Below, one piece after another: positions 59,604 to 64,000 of a stretch of 64,000 bases of DNA. The stretch is from SZUA-318 sp964412015 (GTDB taxonomy: Bacteria; Gemmatimonadota; Gemmatimonadetes; Longimicrobiales; Gaopeijiaceae). The notes beneath the pieces are model-generated. The model made no database searches. It saw only the letters and a list, made by a program, of their open reading frames with translations, and was not told the DNA's origin. The stretch is from contig CAYPMO010000001.1 in assembly GCA_964412015.1 (NCBI GenBank), positions 124,001 through 188,000 on the forward strand, written 5' to 3'. The translations under genes were made by a program, and so were the position numbers. Within the stretch, counting starts at the first letter, position 1. Every line of letters begins with the position of its first letter.

Positions 59604-60994
59604 CAGGCCTCCCCGACCTTGGACGTGGCGAAGTCCGCTTCCAGGAAGGGAAGGATCCCCTCGAGCGCCACACCCCGCGACGCCTTCAGGAGAACAACCT
59701 CGTTCCCGGTAAGGCGATCCCGGAGCGCAGGATATACGCTCCGCCAGTCCTCGGCGGCGATCAATCTCGGATCCCGGACAGCCGCAGCGGCCACCGAGAA
59801 CGCGCCGGTCGCCACGATCAGGTCGATGCCGAGGGAGAGCGCGTAGCCGAGGGAACGGACGTGGAGCGACCCGGACTCCTGCCCGAGCTCGAGCATGGTC
59901 CCGAGAACCGCGACCTTCCGGACCCCCTCCTGCGCATCGAGGAGTTGGAGCGCGGCGCGCACGCTGGGTGGATTGGCGTTGTAGCAGTCCACGACGACGG
60001 TCAGGCCGCCGAGCCGCCGGAGCTCCCCGCGCAACGAGCCGGCTCCTACCGACCCGAGTCCGGCCGCCGCCCTCTCCGCCGGGACGCCGAGAAGTTCCGC
60101 GACCGCCAAGGCGAGGAGCGCATCGACTACGGCGTGGCGGCCCGGAACGCTCAACCGGACCGCCTGGTCGCGCCACCGGAACTGGTAGGCCCCGGACTCG
60201 TCCACCTCGACGTCGCTGGGCCGCAGCCACTCGTCCGCGCGAGCGCTCCACCCGGCCACGCGCACTCCCGCACACGAGCGGCACGTCGAGCGGGCCGCAT
60301 CCGGAAGGAAATCGGGCTCGTCCCCCACGACCCCGCGACCTCCGGCCGCGAGGTTCCGCAGCAGGTCGAGCTTCTCGTGCAGCACGCCCTCCAGGGAGCC
60401 GAGCTTCTCCAGATGGGCCTCGCCGACCGTGATCACCACGCCCACGTCGGGGTGGGCGATCCGCGCCAGCGTGGCGATCTCCCCGGGCTCGTTGGTTCCC
60501 ATCTCCAGCACCACGGCCTCGGCGTCGTCCGGCGTGGCCAGGAGCGTCATCGGCATCCCGATGCGGTTGTTGAGGTTGCCCGGAGTGCCATGCACCCGGA
60601 GCGAGCCGGACAGCGCGCCCCGCGTGAACTCCTTGGTCGTGGTCTTCCCGGCCGATCCCGTGATCCCCACCACGGGAGCCCGAATCGCCGAGCGCCGGTG
60701 CGCCGCCAGCGCGCCGAGCGCGACCAGAGTGTCGGGAACCGCGTAAAGCGGCGCCGTGGGATCGGCGCTCACGGGACGGGAGACGATCGCGCCCCGGGCG
60801 CCCTTCGTGAGCGCGTCGGCGACGAACTCGTGCCCGTCGTGGCGCTCCCCCACGACCGCGACGTACAGATCGCCCCGACGTACCGTGCGCGAGTCCGTGG
60901 AGATCCCCGTGTAGGCGAGGTCCCCCCGGACCGGGCCCTCGCCGAGGCCGAGAGCACGACGCACGGCGGCGTCCGTCCACGCGAGCGCGGTCAT
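59603..60994 (-). CDS. murF: UDP-MurNAc-tripeptide-D-alanyl-D-alanine ligase
   Basis: A 463-residue Mur ligase adding D-Ala-D-Ala. DSRTVRRGDLYVAV marks the N-terminal domain, GITGSAGKTTTKE (110-122) the ATP loop, and VVDCYNANPPSVRAAL the MurF block. The ATG overlaps the murE stop as ATGA. No ddl gene is in the window to make D-Ala-D-Ala. Confidence 0.95.
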   Translation of the reverse strand: MTALAWTDAAVRRALGLGEGPVRGDLAYTGISTDSRTVRRGDLYVAVVGERHDGHEFVADALTKGARGAIVSRPVSADPTAPLYAVPDTLVALGALAAHRRSAIRAPVVGITGSAGKTTTKEFTRGALSGSLRVHGTPGNLNNRIGMPMTLLATPDDAEAVVLEMGTNEPGEIATLARIAHPDVGVVITVGEAHLEKLGSLEGVLHEKLDLLRNLAAGGRGVVGDEPDFLPDAARSTCRSCAGVRVAGWSARADEWLRPSDVEVDESGAYQFRWRDQAVRLSVPGRHAVVDALLALAVAELLGVPAERAAAGLGSVGAGSLRGELRRLGGLTVVVDCYNANPPSVRAALQLLDAQEGVRKVAVLGTMLELGQESGSLHVRSLGYALSLGIDLIVATGAFSVAAAAVRDPRLIAAEDWRSVYPALRDRLTGNEVVLLKASRGVALEGILPFLEADFATSKVGEA

Positions 60995-62466
60995 ACGGCC
61001 CCCAACCGCGCGAGGCAGTCCCGCACGATCTCGCGCTCGTCGAACGGCCGCTTCTCCCGGCCGACGACCTGGTAGGTCTCGTGCCCCTTCCCGGCCAAGA
61101 CGACGGTGTCCCCGGGCCGGGCCTGGGAGAGGGCGTGCAGGATGGCCTCGCGCCGGTCCGCGATGCGGGCATGCCCGACGCCCTCGAGCCCTGCGGCGAG
61201 ATCGTCGAGGATCCTCTCGGGGTCCTCCGTGCGAGGGTTGTCCGACGTGAGGACGATGAGGTCGGCGAACCGGGTCACGGCCTGCGCCATCGGACGGCGC
61301 TTGGTCCGGTCCCGGTCCCCGCCGGCCCCGAACAGGACGATCAAGCGGCCGGAGGTGAGCGGGCGCACGGCTCCGAGCACGCCCACCAGCGCGTCCGGAG
61401 TGTGCGCGAAATCGATGAGAACGGTGAACGGCTCGCGCACCACCGCCTCGAGGCGCCCCGGGATCTGCGGCGCGGTGGCGAGGTCCCTCGCGATGTCGTC
61501 CCACGACATCCCGGCGAGGGATGCGACCGCCACCGCAGCCAGGGCGTTCGCCACGTTGTACGCGCCCAGGAGCGGGAGATCCACAGCCACGCGCCGCCCC
61601 GCCGCGACCATCGTGAAGCGCGAGCCACGAGCATCCAGCCGGACGTCCTCCGCGCGCAGATCCGCGCTCGCGTCCACCGCGATCGTACGCACGCGTCGGC
61701 CCGACGGGTCCAGGGTCTCCCACGCGGGATCGTCCCGGTTCACCACCAGCCAGCCGTCCGGAGCCACCAGGGACACGAGGCGCGCCTTGGCCGCGAGGTA
61801 CGAGCCGAGGTCGCCGTGGAAGTCCAGGTGGTCCTGCGACAGGTTCGTGTAGACGCCGACGTCGAAGCGGACTCCCTCGAGCCTGCGCTGCTCCAGCGCG
61901 TGCGAGGAAGCCTCCATCGCCACGATGGCGACATCCTCGTCGGCGAGCTGGCGAAGCCATGTCGCGAGCTGCACCGGCCCCGGCGTCGTGAGCCCCTCGG
62001 TCCCCGGGCGCACGCCCCCGGCATCCACCACACCGAGCGTGCCTACCGCCGCCGCCTTCTCCCGAGCGCCCATGAGGTGCCGGATCAGGAGCGCCGTCGT
62101 GGTCTTCCCGTTCGTCCCGGTGATCCCGACGACGAAGAGCCGCTCCGACGGATTCCCCAGAACGGCCTGCGCGGCCAGCGCGCCCGCGCTCCTCCCGTCC
62201 CGCACGACGAGTTGCGGGACGGCGACGTCGAGTGGCCGCTCGAGCACGACCGCGACGGCCCCTGCGGCCACGGCGGCCGCCACGTGGTCGTGCGCGTCCG
62301 CCGAAATCCCCTTCCATGCCAGAAAGAGGTCCCCCGGACGCACGATCCGGCTGTCCTGGCTCACGCCCAGAACGGCCACGTCCCCCGGACCGAGCTGCTC
62401 CCGGAGGAGGCCGGCCGACCGGAGGACCTGGCTCACGGCGTCGACGGTCAGGGGACGATCAATCAT
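60991..62466 (-). CDS. murE: UDP-MurNAc-L-Ala-D-Glu:meso-diaminopimelate ligase
   Basis: A 491-residue Mur ligase adding the third residue. DSRIVRPGDLFLAW, the ATP loop GITGTNGKTTT (114-124) and YTNLSQDHLDFHG are present. The specificity motif is DNPR in LTSDNPRTEDP, which marks meso-DAP enzymes rather than L-Lys enzymes, so the peptidoglycan is predicted to be DAP-type. The ATG overlaps the ftsI stop by 8 bases. Confidence 0.96.
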   Translation of the reverse strand: MIDRPLTVDAVSQVLRSAGLLREQLGPGDVAVLGVSQDSRIVRPGDLFLAWKGISADAHDHVAAAVAAGAVAVVLERPLDVAVPQLVVRDGRSAGALAAQAVLGNPSERLFVVGITGTNGKTTTALLIRHLMGAREKAAAVGTLGVVDAGGVRPGTEGLTTPGPVQLATWLRQLADEDVAIVAMEASSHALEQRRLEGVRFDVGVYTNLSQDHLDFHGDLGSYLAAKARLVSLVAPDGWLVVNRDDPAWETLDPSGRRVRTIAVDASADLRAEDVRLDARGSRFTMVAAGRRVAVDLPLLGAYNVANALAAVAVASLAGMSWDDIARDLATAPQIPGRLEAVVREPFTVLIDFAHTPDALVGVLGAVRPLTSGRLIVLFGAGGDRDRTKRRPMAQAVTRFADLIVLTSDNPRTEDPERILDDLAAGLEGVGHARIADRREAILHALSQARPGDTVVLAGKGHETYQVVGREKRPFDEREIVRDCLARLGAV

Positions 62467-64000
62467 CCATCCTCCGCCGGGTCACGAGGAGAACCGTGTC
62501 CCCGGGCTGGATCCGGGTTCCCGCGGAAGGAACCGTTCCTTCGATGCGACCGCTCTCCTCCTGCCGCACCCGCAACCCGAGGCCGTGAAGTCGTCGCACG
62601 GCCGTGCGGGCCGGAAGGCCGACGACGTCGGGAAGCGGCACCCCCTCCCTCTCATGGGGCGTGCCGTCCAGCACCGCATCCGTCTCCGGACCGTCTCCGG
62701 TAGCGACGGGCACGGCCGCGTCCAACGTCGCCACCGTCTCGACCAGCTCCGGCGGAATGGACGGGTCGATCGCCCGGGCCGCGAAGCGCACCGCCGGGGC
62801 GGCGCGCACCACCATCCCCCTCCGCACCGACCTCAGGAGCTTGGCCCGGTCCAGTGGGGTGGATCGCGCGGCGAGCGCGGCTTCCATCGTCGCGCGCGTC
62901 ACCGGCGCCGCCACGGTGCCGCCGAGGTAGGCGCCCCGGGGATTCTCCAGCTTCACGAAGACGACGAGCTGGGGATCCTCCGCCGGAAAGAAACCCACGA
63001 ACGACGAGAAGTGCCCACGGCCGTACCCCCGGTCGGCGTCGTAGGCACGGCTCGTGCCGGTCTTGCCCGCCACCTTGAAGACGCCGAGGCCCGCGGCCGT
63101 ACCGGTGCCGTCCTCCACGACGTCCACGAGCACACGGCTCACCGAGCGGGCCACGCGCTCGTCCAGCACGCGCCGTACCACTCGGGGACCGGAGCGCTCG
63201 ACGACGTTGCCGTCGGCGTCGCGGAGCTCCTTGACCAGACGCGGCTGCATGAGCAGTCCGCCGTTGGCCAGCGCGCCGTATGCCATCGCCATCTGGAGCG
63301 GCGTGACGGAGATCTCGTACCCGATGGCCAACGAGGCCGGCGACTGCACCGACCACTGGTCGGGACGCCGAAGGGTACCCGAGACCTCGCCGGGGATCTC
63401 GATGCCGGTCGCGACGCCGAAGCCGAAGTCCCGGAGGTTCTCGAATTGATCACCCGGAGAGAGAACCTGCGCGACCTTGGCGATGCCCACGTTGGAGGAG
63501 ACGCGCAGTGCGTCGGCGACGCTCATACGACCCGAGGCATGGACGTCGTGGATCACGCGCCCGGCGACCGCCCACGTTCCCTTCCCCACATCCACGGTGT
63601 CGGAGAGCAATCCGAGCCGTCGTTGCAGGATCGCCGCCACCGTGAACGGCTTCAGGGTGGAGCCGGGCTCGTAGGGCGTGTTCACGACGCCCAGCCCGGT
63701 CGTCTGCCCGTCTCGGATCGACACCATGGCGAGGATCTCGCCCGTGCGCGGATCCGAGATCAGGACGTCACCGCCGCGGGCCTGGCTGCCCGCGATCGCC
63801 TCCTCGAGCGCCTGGCGGGCGATCTCCTGGAGGTCGAGGTCCAGCGTCAGGACCACCTGCCCTCCCGGGCGTGGCGCCCGCACCACGAAGGTCTCGCCGG
63901 GAATCGGCCGCCCCTCGTTGTCTCTCGCCACGACCTCGCGGCCAGGGGAGCCGCGGAGCAACGCGTCGAAGGACTGCTCGATCCCTCCCTGTCCCGTGCC
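62459..64000 (-). CDS. ftsI: Septal penicillin-binding protein FtsI/PBP2-type transpeptidase (5' end outside window)
   Basis: The last 514 codons of a class B penicillin-binding protein; the gene enters from the right edge. The frame is open to base 64000 and begins within GIEQSFDALL, the end of the dimerisation domain. The transpeptidase motifs are STLK (active-site Ser at 63661-63659), SSN in RVSSNVGIAK and KTG in AGKTGTSRAY. A single PASTA domain (about the last 65 residues, PLPDVVGLPARTAVRRL) ends the protein, a feature seen in PBP2x and SpoVD. Its position before murE points to the divisome enzyme. mraZ, mraW and ftsL should lie beyond the edge. Confidence 0.94.
   Translation of the reverse strand, partial: GTGQGGIEQSFDALLRGSPGREVVARDNEGRPIPGETFVVRAPRPGGQVVLTLDLDLQEIARQALEEAIAGSQARGGDVLISDPRTGEILAMVSIRDGQTTGLGVVNTPYEPGSTLKPFTVAAILQRRLGLLSDTVDVGKGTWAVAGRVIHDVHASGRMSVADALRVSSNVGIAKVAQVLSPGDQFENLRDFGFGVATGIEIPGEVSGTLRRPDQWSVQSPASLAIGYEISVTPLQMAMAYGALANGGLLMQPRLVKELRDADGNVVERSGPRVVRRVLDERVARSVSRVLVDVVEDGTGTAAGLGVFKVAGKTGTSRAYDADRGYGRGHFSSFVGFFPAEDPQLVVFVKLENPRGAYLGGTVAAPVTRATMEAALAARSTPLDRAKLLRSVRRGMVVRAAPAVRFAARAIDPSIPPELVETVATLDAAVPVATGDGPETDAVLDGTPHEREGVPLPDVVGLPARTAVRRLHGLGLRVRQEESGRIEGTVPSAGTRIQPGDTVLLVTRRRMDD

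Noticed and set aside
1..64000. CRISPR arrays, insertion sequences, prophage, tRNA or rRNA genes, defence islands
   Set aside because: No regularly spaced repeats, transposase or integrase motifs, tRNA-like cloverleaf in the short gaps, or defence-type gene runs were seen. Gaps are too few and short to hide them.

Overview
The window reads as one GC-rich (roughly two-thirds G+C) chromosomal segment from a free-living, diderm, meso-DAP-type bacterium. It is almost fully coding: 57 protein genes are called, and no gene-free stretch exceeds about 170 bases. I see no tRNA, rRNA, insertion sequence, prophage, integrase or CRISPR array. Evidence for a diderm cell is an outer-membrane beta-barrel protein with a C-terminal Phe, several lipoproteins, a LapA-like protein and a MurE with the DNPR motif. 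The mix of separate PurS/PurQ/PurL, PhoH-PgpH-YbeY, MtaB next to MiaB and a complete dcw cluster would fit Gemmatimonadota or a neighbouring phylum. That placement is inference from gene content, not from a search.

Layout. 1-6271 (minus): vanZ-aspS-phoH-pgpH-ybeY-mgtE (cut by the left edge). 6365-7465 (plus): rlmN. 7487-10193 (minus): panB-yqeK-lytR_C-lepB. 10364-12010 (plus): rqcH. 12052-18772 (minus): trpC-trpF-trpB, then a HEAT-repeat protein and an HD-GYP-like protein, then trpA. 18785-19393 (plus): lexA, followed by a clear intrinsic terminator. 19485-20510 (minus): trpD. 20660-32367 (plus): truA, a transaldolase-like gene, htrA, purB, purC, psd, pssA, purS, purQ, purL, purF. 32427-42200 (minus): alr, a lipoprotein, an outer-membrane protein, mtaB, miaB, lapA, comEC, and fbp with its own promoter. 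42271-43071 (plus): mazG. 43125-64000 (minus): ftsI (cut by the right edge)-murE-murF-mraY-murD-ftsW-murG-murC-ftsQ-ftsA-ftsZ, then an M23 peptidase lipoprotein, a tiny ORF, ftsY, recG, asnS and a 2-hydroxyacid dehydrogenase.

Most of this is ordinary housekeeping: tryptophan, purine, phospholipid and peptidoglycan synthesis, cell division, tRNA charging and modification. Neighbouring genes overlap by 1, 4 or 8 bases again and again (ATGA, GTGA, TGATG), so translational coupling is the rule and helps to fix many starts.

The most interesting point is inside the trp operon. Two regulatory-looking proteins sit between trpB and trpA. They share what appears to be the same uncharacterised N-terminal domain of about 105 residues, followed in one case by HEAT repeats and in the other by an HD-GYP-type domain. 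A second point is a GTTC-N7-GTTC direct repeat, the known LexA operator form of alphaproteobacteria, lying exactly between the -35 and -10 elements upstream of lexA. Also worth checking are phospholipid genes embedded in the purine operon, a ComEC with a shortened N-terminus, a 13-bp perfect hairpin touching the start of the M23 gene, and probable leaderless starts for truA and rqcH.
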